Source of the DNA: Kaistia defluvii | GTDB lineage: Bacteria; Pseudomonadota; Alphaproteobacteria; Rhizobiales; Kaistiaceae | Assembly (NCBI RefSeq): GCF_040548815.1 | Contig: NZ_JBEPSM010000001.1 | Location: 2,418,001-2,482,000 of the forward strand | DNA: 64,000 nt | Reading direction: 5' to 3' | Part shown: one piece after another, positions 52,528 through 61,755 of the stretch | How positions within the stretch are numbered: position 1 is the stretch's first letter | Layout: each line of letters starts with the position of its first letter | Notes under the pieces: model-generated | Told to the model about the DNA's origin: nothing | The model's input: only the letters and a program-made list of their open reading frames with translations | The model's database searches: none | Made by a program: the position numbers and the translations under genes

Positions 52528-53367
52528 TCAATGCGAAAACAGGACGGGAAGACGCAGGTCGGAGAAAACCCCTTTGGTGGCGCCCCCCAAGATGAAATCA
52601 CGGAGGCGCGTGTGTCCGAACCCGCCCATGACCATCAGGTCCGCGCCGACCTCGAGTGCCGTTTCCTGCAAGGCTTCGGCGATTTCCCTGCCGCCCAGTT
52701 CAACGTTTCGCGCGAGAGCCTGAACACCACGTCTCTTTAGTGAAGCTGCCAAAGCTTCAGCAATGTCGGGCGCTTCCAATGGCTTCTCATTTTGAACAGT
52801 CAGGACCGTGATGAATGTATTCTGGGCCAGCAGGGGCATCAGGTCGGCGAGTGCGCGTGCGGCGACGCGACTGCCATCCCAGGCAATCGCCACATGCCCA
52901 ATGGGCTTTGATGTGGCCGATGGGGGAACCAGAATGACGGGTCTGCCGGCATCAAAGACGACCGACTGAGCCAGCTCTTGTATGACAAGGTTGTCAACGG
53001 CCCAGGGCACTAACGATACATCGTAGTACCTTGCCTCAATAGTCGCCGCATTTCCCGCCAGGCCGAGCATCAGCTTTTTGCTTGAGCATTGAGCCTTGAT
53101 CCGTCCATCTGCCCACCGGTGAACCAGGTCCTGAAGGCGAAGGCAGTCGGCCAGACTGTTCTCTTCCGTGGTTCGGATTAGCTCAGGGATGTTCAGCAGG
53201 AAATTGCCAATCGGTGAGCTCACGGGCGGGATCTTTACTGAGAAGGTCGTCGCTTGAAGCTCGCAACCCAGGGCTCCTGCAAAGGCTACGGCCGCAATGA
53301 TCGACTCATCTGGGGCTAAACCGGGATACGTGATCAGGGGCATATAGGCGAGACGGACGTTCGTCAT
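52528..53367 (-). CDS. Universal stress protein (two tandem Usp domains)
   Basis: A 279-residue tandem Usp protein. The second domain has GHVAIAWDGSRVAARAL and the ATP-binding motif in MVMGGFGHTRLRDFILGGAT; the first domain (LAYMPLITYPGLAPDES onward) is more diverged. The ATG at 53367 has AAGGAG six bases upstream. It follows phosphoketolase by 53 bases on the same strand and is probably co-transcribed, so the FNR-type box would control both. Confidence 0.91.
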   Translation of the reverse strand: MTNVRLAYMPLITYPGLAPDESIIAAVAFAGALGCELQATTFSVKIPPVSSPIGNFLLNIPELIRTTEENSLADCLRLQDLVHRWADGRIKAQCSSKKLMLGLAGNAATIEARYYDVSLVPWAVDNLVIQELAQSVVFDAGRPVILVPPSATSKPIGHVAIAWDGSRVAARALADLMPLLAQNTFITVLTVQNEKPLEAPDIAEALAASLKRRGVQALARNVELGGREIAEALQETALEVGADLMVMGGFGHTRLRDFILGGATKGVFSDLRLPVLFSH

Positions 53368-53420
53368 AGTGGGCTCCTTCGGTTGGGGGCCGCTTCCAGT
53401 TCTGCCGCCGCCCCGCTTCG

Positions 53421-55817
53421 TCACTCCGCGCCCGGCCAGCGCCAGTTGGCCACCATCGGCATGTCGGCGCCGTGCTCGCGGACGTAGTGATAGTGCTCGG
53501 TCAGCCGGTCCCGCATCGCCTGCTTGACGTAGGCCGCTGCGGCGCCGAGGCCCGGCACGCGGTCGACCACATCGGCGACCAGGTGGAAACGGTCGAGCTC
53601 GTTGCGCACGACCATGTCGAAGGGCGTGGTGGTGGAGCCCTCCTCCTTGAAGCCGCGCACATGCATGTTTTCGTGGTTGGCCCGCTTGTAGGCGAGGCGA
53701 TGGATCAGCCAGGGATAGCCGTGATAGGCGAAGATCACGGGCTTGCCGCGGGTGAACAATTCATCGAAATCGGCATCGGAAAGTCCGTGCGGATGCTCGG
53801 TCTTCGGCTGCAGCGACATCAGGTCGACGACGTTGACGAGCCGCACCTTGAGGTCGGGAAGGTACTGGCGCAGCAGGTCGACGGCGGCCAGCGTCTCCAG
53901 CGTCGGCACGTCGCCACAGCACGCCATGACGACGTCGGGCTCGGCGCCGCGATCGTTGCTGGCCCATTCCCAGATGCCGATGCCGGTCGCGCAGTGCTTG
54001 ATCGCCTCGTCCATGGTCAGCCATTGCGGACTGGGTTGCTTGCCCGCGACGATGACGTTGATGCGGTTCCAGCTGCGCAGGCAGTGGTCGGTGACATAGA
54101 GCAGCGTATTGGCATCCGGCGGAAAGTAGACGCGGACGATCTCGGCCTTCTTATTCACCACATGATCGACGAAGCCCGGATCCTGATGGCTGAAGCCGTT
54201 ATGGTCCTGTCGCCAGACATGCGAGGTCAGCAGGTAGTTCAGCGACGCGATCGGCCGCCGCCACGCGACCTCCTTCGACGTCTTCAGCCATTTGGCGTGC
54301 TGGTTGAACATCGAATCCACGATGTGGATGAACGCCTCGTAGCACGAGAAGAAGCCGTGCCGGCCGGTGAGCAGATAGCCTTCGAGCCAGCCCTGGCAGG
54401 TATGCTCGCTGAGGATCTCCATCACCCTGCCATCGGGCGACAGGTGATCGTCCGAGGCGAGAATCTCGGCGTCCCAGGCCCGGCTGGTGACCTCGAACAG
54501 GTCCTGCAGCCGGTTGGACGCAGTCTCGTCGGGGCCGAAGACGCGGAAATTCCGGTTCGCCGCGTTCTTCTCCATCACATCGCGCAGGAAGCCGCCGCTG
54601 ATCCGCGTCGCTTCGGCATTGGCGCCGCCCGGCTGCTGCACCGCCACCGCGTAATCCCGGAAATCCGGCAGCTTGAGCGGCCGCATCAAGGCGCCACCAT
54701 TGGCGTGCGGATTGGCGCTCATCCGCTTGTCGCCCACTGGCGCCAGCGCGGCGATTTCCGGCCGCAGCCTTCCCGCCGCGTCGAACAGCTCTTCCGGCAC
54801 ATAGCTGCGCAGCCATGCCTCCAGCAGGCCGAGATGTTCCGGCTTTTCCATGGTGAACGGCACCTGATGCGAACGCCAGGAGCCCTCCGTCTGCTTGCCG
54901 TCCACCGTCTTCGGCCCGCTCCAGCCCTTGGGCGAGCGCAGCACGATCATCGGCCAGACCGGCCGCTCGGCCGTGCCGCCGCCGGTCCGGGCCTTCTGCT
55001 GGATGGCACGGATTGAAGCGAAGGCGGCATCAAGGGCGGCCGCCATCTTCTGGTGCATCGCCATGGGCTCGTCGCCTTCGACGAAGATCGGCGCATAGCC
55101 ATAGCCGCGCAGCAAGGCTTCGAGTTCGGCATGCGGGATCCGGGCCAGCACGGTCGGATTGGCGATCTTGTAGCCATTGAGATGGAGAAACGGCAGCACG
55201 GCGCCGTCATGGGCAGGGTTGAGGAACTTGTTGCCGTGCCAGGCGGTGGCGAGCGGCCCGGTCTCGGCCTCGCCGTCGCCCACGACGCAGGCCGCGACGA
55301 GATCGGGATTGTCGAAGACGGCGCCGAAGGCGTGGCTCAGCGAATACCCGAGCTCGCCACCCTCATGGATCGAACCCGGAGTATCCGGCGAGGCATGGCT
55401 TGGAATGCCGCCTGGAAAGGAAAACTGCCGGAACAGGCGGCACATGCCCGCCTCGTCCTGCGAAATCTCGGGATAGAGCTCGCTATAGGTGCCTTCGAGC
55501 CAGGTGCTGGCGACGACGCCCGGCGCACCATGCCCGGGCCCGGCAATGTAGAGCACGTTCGCATGGTCGCGCTTTATCACCCAGTTCAGATGCGCGTAGA
55601 TGAAGTTGAGGCCCGGCGTGGTGCCCCAGTGGCCGAGCAGGCGCGGCTTGACATGCGCCGGGGTCAGCGGCTCGCGCAGCAGCGGATTGGCCAGCAGATA
55701 GACCTGGCCGACGGAGAGATAGTTCGCCGCCCGCCACCAGGCGTTGATCAGCCGTACCTCGTCCGGCGACAAGGGCTGCGACCCCGCTCCGGATACGTCC
55801 TGTTCAGCGGTTGTCAT
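53421..55817 (-). CDS. xfp: Phosphoketolase (xylulose 5-phosphate/fructose 6-phosphate)
   Basis: Thiamine-diphosphate enzyme splitting xylulose 5-phosphate (or fructose 6-phosphate) with phosphate to acetyl phosphate and an aldose phosphate. At 798 residues it is full length. Landmarks are [48 protein letters not shown], the diphosphate-binding [39 protein letters not shown] and [19 protein letters not shown] lies eight bases before the ATG at 55817. Divergent from acetate kinase, which takes its acetyl phosphate to acetate and ATP. The shared promoter region has an FNR/FixK box. Confidence 0.95.
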   Translation of the reverse strand: MTTAEQDVSGAGSQPLSPDEVRLINAWWRAANYLSVGQVYLLANPLLREPLTPAHVKPRLLGHWGTTPGLNFIYAHLNWVIKRDHANVLYIAGPGHGAPGVVASTWLEGTYSELYPEISQDEAGMCRLFRQFSFPGGIPSHASPDTPGSIHEGGELGYSLSHAFGAVFDNPDLVAACVVGDGEAETGPLATAWHGNKFLNPAHDGAVLPFLHLNGYKIANPTVLARIPHAELEALLRGYGYAPIFVEGDEPMAMHQKMAAALDAAFASIRAIQQKARTGGGTAERPVWPMIVLRSPKGWSGPKTVDGKQTEGSWRSHQVPFTMEKPEHLGLLEAWLRSYVPEELFDAAGRLRPEIAALAPVGDKRMSANPHANGGALMRPLKLPDFRDYAVAVQQPGGANAEATRISGGFLRDVMEKNAANRNFRVFGPDETASNRLQDLFEVTSRAWDAEILASDDHLSPDGRVMEILSEHTCQGWLEGYLLTGRHGFFSCYEAFIHIVDSMFNQHAKWLKTSKEVAWRRPIASLNYLLTSHVWRQDHNGFSHQDPGFVDHVVNKKAEIVRVYFPPDANTLLYVTDHCLRSWNRINVIVAGKQPSPQWLTMDEAIKHCATGIGIWEWASNDRGAEPDVVMACCGDVPTLETLAAVDLLRQYLPDLKVRLVNVVDLMSLQPKTEHPHGLSDADFDELFTRGKPVIFAYHGYPWLIHRLAYKRANHENMHVRGFKEEGSTTTPFDMVVRNELDRFHLVADVVDRVPGLGAAAAYVKQAMRDRLTEHYHYVREHGADMPMVANWRWPGAE

Positions 55818-55932
55818 ACGGCATGCTCCGTTGTGAGGCCGCGAAGGATCCACTATGGCTTGCATTACCAAGAATAGCGCAATCGGCGGAAAAAACCCGT
55901 GCGCTGGAGACTGCGGCGCCGCTGCAGGGAGC

Positions 55933-55952
55933 GCCTTGATTTGCATCAAGGC
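55933..55952. promoter_or_regulatory. FNR/FixK/Anr-type box
   Basis: TTGATTTGCATCAA matches the consensus TTGAT-N4-ATCAA exactly and is flanked by three more complementary bases on each side, giving an 8-base inverted repeat around TTGC. It lies 46 bases before acetate kinase and about 115 bases before phosphoketolase, so it should make both genes respond to low oxygen. Confidence 0.8.
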
Positions 55953-55997
55953 AAGGCCCGCGGCGAACCAGGCGGGCCACGGGGGGAGATCCGGACC

Positions 55998-57188
55998 ATG
56001 ACCGAAGCGATCCTGACCCTGAACGCCGGCTCCTCCAGCCTCAAATTCGCGTTGTTCCGCGTGGGGCGCCCCGACACGCTGGCGCTTGCGCTGCGCGGCG
56101 AGATCGAGGCGATCGCGGCCCATCCGCATTTCCAGGCCTGGGACGCCGACGGCAAGGCACTGGTCGACGAGCGCTGGCCGGATGCCGCGGCCGGGGGCTC
56201 GCAGCCGCTGTTTGAAAAGGTGATCGACTGGACCGAGGCGCATCTTGGCCCGGACCGGCTGATCGCCGTCGGCCACCGGGTGGTGCATGGCGGACCCGAT
56301 CATGCCGAGCCCGAACGGGTGACGCCGGAACTGCTCGCGGCGCTGGACAGGATCACGCCGCTGGCGCCGCTGCACCAGCCCCAAAACCTCGCGCCGATCC
56401 GGGCGATCGCCGCCGCGCGACCCGATCTGCCGCAGGTCGCCTGCTTCGATACGGCCTTTCACCACACCATGCCGGCCGTCGCCAGCCGCTTTGCGCTGCC
56501 GCGCGAATACGAGGCCATGGCCATTCGCCGCTACGGCTTTCACGGCCTGTCCTATGAATCCATCGCGAGCCGCCTGCCCGACCTCGCGCCCGCCTTGGCC
56601 CGCGGCCGGGTGATCGTGGCGCATCTCGGCAATGGCGCCAGCCTCTGCGCGCTCAATCACGGACGCAGCATCGATACGACCATGGGCTTCAGCGCGCTGG
56701 ACGGGCTGGTAATGGGCACCCGGCCCGGCACGCTCGATCCCGGCGTCATTCTCTATCTGCTGCAGGAGCGGGGGATGACGGCCAGCGAGGTGGAGGATCT
56801 TCTCTACCGCCGGTCGGGCCTGCTCGGCGTTTCCGGCGGGATTTCCAGCGACATGCGCACGCTTCTCGAGAGCCCGGATCCGCGGGCTGCCGAGGCGGTG
56901 GATCTATTTGCTTACCGGATTGCCCGCGAAGCCGGCGGCCTGACGAGTTCGCTCGGCGGGCTGGACGGCCTCGTCTTCACGGCGGGGATCGGCGAGCACG
57001 CGCCGCCCATACGCGCCGCAGTCTGCCAGCGCCTGGAATGGCTGGGCGTCGTGCTGGATCCCGCAGCCAACGAGCGCGGCGACGCACTCATCAGCGCGCC
57101 GCAAAGCCGGGTCGAGGTCCGCGTGATCGCGACCGACGAGGAGAGGATGATCGCGCGGCACACTCTCGCGAGTGTCGAGCAGACCTAG
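55998..57188 (+). CDS. ackA: Acetate kinase
   Basis: Converts acetyl phosphate and ADP to acetate and ATP. The 396-residue protein has the two family signatures, [16 protein letters not shown] and [11 protein letters not shown], plus [43 protein letters not shown] and [19 protein letters not shown] precedes the ATG at 55998. No phosphotransacetylase gene is adjacent, so acetyl phosphate presumably comes from the divergent phosphoketolase. Transcription probably depends on the FNR-type box. Confidence 0.95.
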   Translation: MTEAILTLNAGSSSLKFALFRVGRPDTLALALRGEIEAIAAHPHFQAWDADGKALVDERWPDAAAGGSQPLFEKVIDWTEAHLGPDRLIAVGHRVVHGGPDHAEPERVTPELLAALDRITPLAPLHQPQNLAPIRAIAAARPDLPQVACFDTAFHHTMPAVASRFALPREYEAMAIRRYGFHGLSYESIASRLPDLAPALARGRVIVAHLGNGASLCALNHGRSIDTTMGFSALDGLVMGTRPGTLDPGVILYLLQERGMTASEVEDLLYRRSGLLGVSGGISSDMRTLLESPDPRAAEAVDLFAYRIAREAGGLTSSLGGLDGLVFTAGIGEHAPPIRAAVCQRLEWLGVVLDPAANERGDALISAPQSRVEVRVIATDEERMIARHTLASVEQT

Positions 57189-57204
57189 CCGCGAGGCGCG
57201 CCAC

Positions 57205-57236
57205 CCTGCCTTCACCCGAAGCGGAATGAAGGCAGA
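57205..57236. terminator. Bidirectional hairpin between acetate kinase and SDR genes
   Basis: CTGCCTTCA pairs with TGAAGGCAG (9 base pairs, 12-base loop) in the 67-base gap between two convergent genes. No T-run in either direction, but position suits a shared terminator. Confidence 0.5.
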
Positions 57237-57255
57237 GCGACTTGGGCACCAAAGG

Positions 57256-58113
57256 CTAGAGGATCGGCTTGCCGCCGGTGACGGCGATCGTCGCGCCGGA
57301 CACGTAGCTCGACAGCGGGTCGGCCAGCATGACGTAGGCCGTCGCGAGTTCGACCGGCTGCGCCGGGCGCTTCATCGGCACCTGCTTGCCGAAATTTTTC
57401 ACCGCGTCCGGCGGGAGGGTCGCCGGGATCAGCGGCGTCCAGACCGGTCCGGGCGCCACCGCATTGGCGCGTATGCCCTTTTCGGCCAGAAGCTGGGCGA
57501 GGCCGGCGGTGAAATTCTGGATCGCCCCCTTCGTCGTCGCATAGGCGAGCAGGGTCGGATTGGGCGCATCCGAGTTGATCGACGCGGTGTTGATGATGCT
57601 GGCCCCCTCCGGCATGTGCGGAACGGCAGCCTTGGTCAGATAGAACATTGCGTGGATGTTGACCCGGAAGGTCAGCTCCCACTCCTCGTCGGAGATATCG
57701 CCGATGTCGTCGAAACTCGCCTGATGGGCGGCATTGTTGACGAGGACGTCGATCCGGCCGAATTCTTTCACGGCACGCTCGATGACGTCTCGGCAATGGG
57801 CAGCGTTCTGGATGTCGCCCGGCACCAGGATGCAGGTCCGGCCGGCTTTCTCGACCAGTTCCTGGGTCGCCTTCGCGTCATCATGCTCGTCGAGATAGGA
57901 AATCAGCAGATCCGCGCCTTCGCGCGCATAGGCGATGGCGACGGCGCGTCCTATGCCGCTGTCGCCGCCGGTCAGGACGACCTTCTTGCCTTTCAGCCGG
58001 CCCGAGCCCTCATAGGACGTCTCGCCGTGATCGGGCACCGGGTTCATCTTGGCGGTGTCGCCGGGAATCGACTGCTGCGGGGTGTCGAAGGGGGGCTTGG
58101 GATAATCGGTCAT
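57256..58113 (-). CDS. Short-chain dehydrogenase (YghA/GSP39-like)
   Basis: NAD(P)-dependent SDR of 285 residues with the 45-residue N-terminal extension of the YghA/YdaD (general stress protein 39) group (KPPFDTPQQSIPGDTAKM). Cofactor motif VVLTGGDSGIGRAVAIAYA, NNAAHQ, catalytic Ser region NTASINS and YATTKGAI (Tyr-x-x-x-Lys) are intact. CGGAG lies before the ATG at 58113. Often linked to osmotic or general stress. Substrate unknown. Confidence 0.92.
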   Translation of the reverse strand: MTDYPKPPFDTPQQSIPGDTAKMNPVPDHGETSYEGSGRLKGKKVVLTGGDSGIGRAVAIAYAREGADLLISYLDEHDDAKATQELVEKAGRTCILVPGDIQNAAHCRDVIERAVKEFGRIDVLVNNAAHQASFDDIGDISDEEWELTFRVNIHAMFYLTKAAVPHMPEGASIINTASINSDAPNPTLLAYATTKGAIQNFTAGLAQLLAEKGIRANAVAPGPVWTPLIPATLPPDAVKNFGKQVPMKRPAQPVELATAYVMLADPLSSYVSGATIAVTGGKPIL

Positions 58114-58248
58114 GGGAACTCCGTGTGGGGGGCGCGGCATCCGCCGCCAGTCCCCGGGTCAACGGTACCCTGCCCCTATCGTTCCCCATGATTGACCTCT
58201 CGCCGACCCACGGGTCGTCCGAGGCCGGTGTCGATCATCCCCGGTGAA

Positions 58249-58277
58249 GAAGGCCGCCGCCGTTCACGGCGGCCTTC
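58249..58277 (-). terminator. Terminator-like hairpin after the DapA-family gene
   Basis: GAAGGCCGCCG pairs with CGGCGGCCTTC (11 base pairs, 7-base loop), 13 bases after the stop of the leftward aldolase gene. The stem ends in T-rich sequence on the minus strand. Confidence 0.65.
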
Positions 58278-58289
58278 TGATGCACGTTG

Positions 58290-59252
58290 TTAGGCGGCGT
58301 GCTTCTGTGCGCCGGCGAACTGCTGGTTCCACTCGGCGTACCAGGTTTCGAACAGCGCCAACTGCGCGGTCGCATAGTTGAGCTGGCTGTCGCTCAGCAC
58401 GTCGCTCTCGTTGAAGTGCAGCGTGTATTCGGCGTCGCCCTTCAGCACCATCAGATGCTTGTAGTAGAGCACCAGATCGACGCCCTCGTCGAAGGACGAC
58501 AGCACCTTGAGGGCGCTCTCCAGTTCCTGCGCCCGCGCACGCGCTGTCACGTCGCCCTTGGCGGCTGCCTTGCAGAGCGCGAAGAGATGCAGCACTTCCT
58601 TCGGCAGCGCATTGCCGACGCCGGTGATCGCGCCGGTCGCGCCGCAATTGACGAAGCCGTGGAACACGGCCGTGTCGACGCCGACCATCAGCGTCACGGT
58701 GTCGTCCCGGCTGGTGATGTTCTCGGCCGCGTAGCACATGTCGGCAGGGCCGCCGAATTCCTTGAAGCCGATCAGGTTCGGATGCTCGGCGCGCAGCGCG
58801 AAGAACAGGTCGGCGCGCGTCGCGAAGCCATAATGCGGGCTGTTGTAGATCACGGCCGGCAGGTCGGGCGCGGCGGCGAGAATGGCCTTGAAATGGTTGC
58901 GCTGCGCCGCCGGCGAGGATCCGCGCGACAGGACGCGCGGAATGACCATCAAGCCCTGGGCGCCGACCTTTTGCGCATGCGCCGCGATCGAGACCGCGCT
59001 CGCGGTATTGATCGCGCCGGTGCCGACGACCAGCGGAACGCCGGCCGCGACCAGGCGCTCGACGCCTTCCATGCGCTGCGCATCGGTCAGCAGCGGCCAG
59101 TCGCCCATCGAGCCGCAGTAAACGACGGCCGACATGCCATGGGCGATCAGTTCCTTGCCCTTGCGCACCAGCGCGTCGAAGTCGGGCGTGCGGTCAGCCT
59201 GGCACGGCGTCATCAGCGCCGGAATGCAGCCGGAAAAAATGGCGGATGTCAT
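58290..59252 (-). CDS. DapA-family aldolase/dehydratase
   Basis: Class I aldolase-fold lyase of 320 residues. Schiff-base Lys is seen in LIGFKEFGGP, the catalytic Tyr in VIYNSPHYG, and the phosphate/carboxylate loop is GSMGDWPLLT instead of the GTTGE of true dihydrodipicolinate synthase. That change and the longer C-terminus place it in the broad group acting on 2-keto-3-deoxy sugar acids, N-acetylneuraminate or hydroxyproline-derived acids. AAGGAG precedes the ATG at 59252. Divergent from a GntR regulator, so a catabolic role is more likely than lysine synthesis. Confidence 0.91.
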   Translation of the reverse strand: MTSAIFSGCIPALMTPCQADRTPDFDALVRKGKELIAHGMSAVVYCGSMGDWPLLTDAQRMEGVERLVAAGVPLVVGTGAINTASAVSIAAHAQKVGAQGLMVIPRVLSRGSSPAAQRNHFKAILAAAPDLPAVIYNSPHYGFATRADLFFALRAEHPNLIGFKEFGGPADMCYAAENITSRDDTVTLMVGVDTAVFHGFVNCGATGAITGVGNALPKEVLHLFALCKAAAKGDVTARARAQELESALKVLSSFDEGVDLVLYYKHLMVLKGDAEYTLHFNESDVLSDSQLNYATAQLALFETWYAEWNQQFAGAQKHAA

Positions 59253-59344
59253 GGGGTTCTCCTTCAGAGCCTGGTCTTCGGCTTCGCGGCGCGCAGGCCC
59301 GAAACGGCATCGATCCTGACGCATTCTATCATTTGTATTTTAAT

Positions 59345-59352
59345 TGTCGACA
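59345..59352. promoter_or_regulatory. Short palindrome TGTCGACA, possible GntR site
   Basis: TTGTCGACAC lies in an AT-rich stretch 93 bases before the aldolase start. FCD-type GntR proteins often bind short palindromes with TTGT/ACAA ends. Only eight bases are perfect, so the call is weak. Confidence 0.35.
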
Positions 59353-59532
59353 CTCTACCTGCGATGGGGGGCTTCCTCGGCTTTGCCCACCTCGAAGCGA
59401 GCCGGGCACGATGGCCCGCAAACTTCCTGCATCCCATTCCTCGACAATCGCAACGAAAGGGATCGACACTATTCACGCAACCGCGTTGTTGGCTAAGAAG
59501 GCGGCAGCGGAACGCGAGGGGCAGGTGTCACC

Positions 59533-60255
59533 ATGACCATACGGCAGGACGAGCAGGCGGTCGAAGCGGCTATCGGCCATCGCCGGGGTTCCGGGGTGGG
59601 TCACGTCTATGAGGCGCTGCGCAACGACATCATCGAACTGGTGCTGCCGCCCGGCAGCCCGATCGATGAAGTGCAGCTGGCGCAGCGCTTTTCGCTGTCG
59701 CGTACGCCGATCCGCGAGGCGCTCGTCCGTCTCGCGGCCGAGGGGCTGATCACAACGCTGCCCAACCGCGCCACCATCGTCGCCAACATCGATTTTCTCG
59801 GCCTGCCGCAGTTCTTCGATGCGCTGACGCTGATGTACCGGGTGACGACGCGTCTCGCCGCCGCGCATCATCGCGAGGAGGACATCCAGCGCATCAGCGC
59901 CTTGCAGGCGAACTTCATCCAGGCGGTTGAAGCGCGCGACGCGCTGGCCATGATCGGCGCCAACCGCGATTTCCACCTCGAGATCGCGCGCGCCGGCCGC
60001 AACCGCTACTACACCGACCTGTTCACCCAACTCCTGGACGAGGGCCGACGCATCCTGCGGCTCTATTATTCTTCATTCCACGACGTGCTACCGCGCGAAT
60101 ATGTCAACGAACACGAGGACATGATCGCGGCGATCGTCGCGCGCGACATCGATCGCGCCGATGCCCTGGCAAGCGCCCATGCCGATCAGATCGTCCGCCA
60201 CATCCAGGCCTCGATCACGGCCGACGGCCGCACCAACGCCCGCATTGCCATCTGA
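59533..60255 (+). CDS. GntR-family regulator (FCD subfamily)
   Basis: A 240-residue regulator with winged helix YEALRNDIIELVLPPGSP and LAQRFSLSRTPIREALVRL, then an FCD domain with FDALTLMYRVTTRLAA, NRDFHLEIARAGRN and EHEDMIAAIVARDIDRADA, keeping the His and Asp used for metal binding. Divergent from the DapA-family gene and most likely its regulator. ATG at 59533 has AGGTG upstream. Confidence 0.9.
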   Translation: MTIRQDEQAVEAAIGHRRGSGVGHVYEALRNDIIELVLPPGSPIDEVQLAQRFSLSRTPIREALVRLAAEGLITTLPNRATIVANIDFLGLPQFFDALTLMYRVTTRLAAAHHREEDIQRISALQANFIQAVEARDALAMIGANRDFHLEIARAGRNRYYTDLFTQLLDEGRRILRLYYSSFHDVLPREYVNEHEDMIAAIVARDIDRADALASAHADQIVRHIQASITADGRTNARIAI

Positions 60256-60396
60256 CGCGGCTGGGATCGGCCGCGAGCGAGAAGCTCCGGCAGTCAATCC
60301 GACAATTTCAGGTGGGGACGGCGTCGCGACTCAATCGACAGTCGAGCCAGGGAATGGCAGAAGACGCGGCGTCAACAATGCCTAAGGGGGCTTGAG

Positions 60397-60489
60397 ATGA
60401 AGAAGACCTACGCGAAGCCGGCACTCGAAAGGTCGGCAATTCTGCAGCGCATCGCCGCGACGCTGCCGACGAGCGGCCAGTTCGACTAA
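60397..60489 (+). CDS. RiPP-precursor-like micro-ORF (30 residues)
   Basis: Starts at an ATG with AAGGGGG six bases upstream, the strongest ribosome-binding site in the region. It encodes MKKTYAKPALERSAILQRI followed by AATLPTSGQFD. The leader shows K-K-T-Y-x-K-P-x-L, which resembles the YxxPxL motif that RiPP recognition elements bind in lasso-peptide precursors, and a small Ser/Gly-containing tail follows. No maturation enzyme (asparagine-synthase-like or transglutaminase-like protease) or transporter is in the window. It could be an orphan precursor, or a small protein with another role. A hairpin terminator follows ten bases later. Confidence 0.55.
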   Translation: MKKTYAKPALERSAILQRIAATLPTSGQFD

Positions 60490-60498
60490 GCGACCCAG

Positions 60499-60530
60499 AT
60501 CCCGCCGGATGGCCCGACCACTGGCGGGAT
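60499..60530. terminator. Hairpin terminator after the micro-ORF
   Basis: ATCCCGCC pairs with GGCGGGAT (8 base pairs plus a possible wobble pair, 16-base loop), followed by TATCTCCCTATTTCTT. It separates the micro-ORF from the convergent kinase gene. Presence of its own terminator supports a short transcript for the micro-ORF. Confidence 0.6.
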
Positions 60531-60582
60531 TATCTCCCTATTTCTTGAAACGCCATCGCGGATCCCAAAGCGACCGGCCGCG

Positions 60583-61755
60583 TCAGGGGCCCGCCTCGAC
60601 GGGGAGGATGATCGAGACGATCGCGCCGCCGCCGGGGCGTTTGGCGAATTCGAGGCGCCCGTCATGCGCGGCGGCGATCGCCTTCACGACCGAAAGACCG
60701 AGACCGCTGCCGCCGGTTGCCCGCGAGCGCGACGTGTCGGCCCGCCAGAACAGATCGACGGAATCGGACGAGACGTCTTCGGGCAGCCCCGGCCCGCGAT
60801 CGAGCAGGCGGATGCAGGCTTCCTGGCCACCCTGCAAGCCCACTTCACAGCGCAGCACGCCCCCCGCTGCCGCGTAGCGCGTGGCATTTTCCACCAGGGC
60901 GAGGACGGCCTGCCGAAGCCGCGGCGCATCGCCGACGATCCGGACGGGTTGAAGTGCGGTTTCGACGGTCATGCCGGCCTTCTCGAGAAGATGGCCCGAC
61001 GCCTCCAGCACCTGGCCCACCTCGACCGAAAGGTCGAGCGGCAGGCGTTGCGTCACCAGCTTCTGGCCGGCTGCAAGCGACAGCGTGCGCAGATCCTCGA
61101 CCAGCGCCGAGAGCCCTTCGACTTGTAGCAGCAGCTGGACGATCCGGGTCCGATCGATGGGGAAGACGCCGTCGGCCATGCCCTGCAGGTTGCCGCGAAG
61201 AACCGTCAAGGGCGTCCGCAGTTCATGCGCGACGGCCATCGTGTTGAAGCGAAGCCGGCTTTCCATGCTTTCAAGCTCGCTGGCGAGCGCGTCGAACCTG
61301 CGGACCAGAAGCGCCACCTCCTTGGCGGCATTGCCGACCGGCCCCACGCGGACGCTGAAGTCGCCGGCGCGAAGGTTTTCGGTCGCCGCCGCCAGCACCT
61401 CGAGCGGTCGGCTGATCTTGCGCGCCAGCCAATAGCCAAACAGGCTGCCGACGAGAGCCACGATCATGGCGAGCGCCAGGATCGTCAGCTGTCCCTCGGT
61501 TTCGGATTGTCTTTCGACCGCGGGCAAGCTGTTCAGCAGGGCGCGCACGCCGTCCTGCGTCGGCATGCGGCCGGCATTGAAGTCGAGATAAGCCGCCGAC
61601 GCCTCGCTGGGCAGGCGATCGAGCGTTCGGCGCTCCAGCGTCGACTCCAGCGCGACCACGCCGAGAAATACCAAGATGACGCTGACGACCAGCAGCACCG
61701 CCATAGTCAGGGCGGTCAGCACGCCCAGGGGTACGCGTTGAAGAGCGAGTTTCAT
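60583..61755 (-). CDS. BaeS-like sensor histidine kinase
   Basis: Membrane kinase of 390 residues: helix 1 (VLTALTMAVLLVVSVILVFL), a short periplasmic loop of about 50 residues, helix 2 (LAMIVALVGSLFGYWLA), HAMP, HisKA with phospho-His in VAHELRTPLTVLRG (residue 177), and an ATPase domain with LVENATRYA, DRGPGLPE and GGSGLGLSVVKAIA, all intact. Its ATG overlaps the regulator stop (ATGA). The short sensor loop suggests detection of envelope stress or peptides. Confidence 0.93.
   Translation of the reverse strand: MKLALQRVPLGVLTALTMAVLLVVSVILVFLGVVALESTLERRTLDRLPSEASAAYLDFNAGRMPTQDGVRALLNSLPAVERQSETEGQLTILALAMIVALVGSLFGYWLARKISRPLEVLAAATENLRAGDFSVRVGPVGNAAKEVALLVRRFDALASELESMESRLRFNTMAVAHELRTPLTVLRGNLQGMADGVFPIDRTRIVQLLLQVEGLSALVEDLRTLSLAAGQKLVTQRLPLDLSVEVGQVLEASGHLLEKAGMTVETALQPVRIVGDAPRLRQAVLALVENATRYAAAGGVLRCEVGLQGGQEACIRLLDRGPGLPEDVSSDSVDLFWRADTSRSRATGGSGLGLSVVKAIAAAHDGRLEFAKRPGGGAIVSIILPVEAGP

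Noticed and set aside
58290..59252. True dihydrodipicolinate synthase for lysine synthesis
   Set aside because: The GTTGE loop is changed to GSMGD, and the gene is divergent from a GntR regulator, pointing to a catabolic aldolase.
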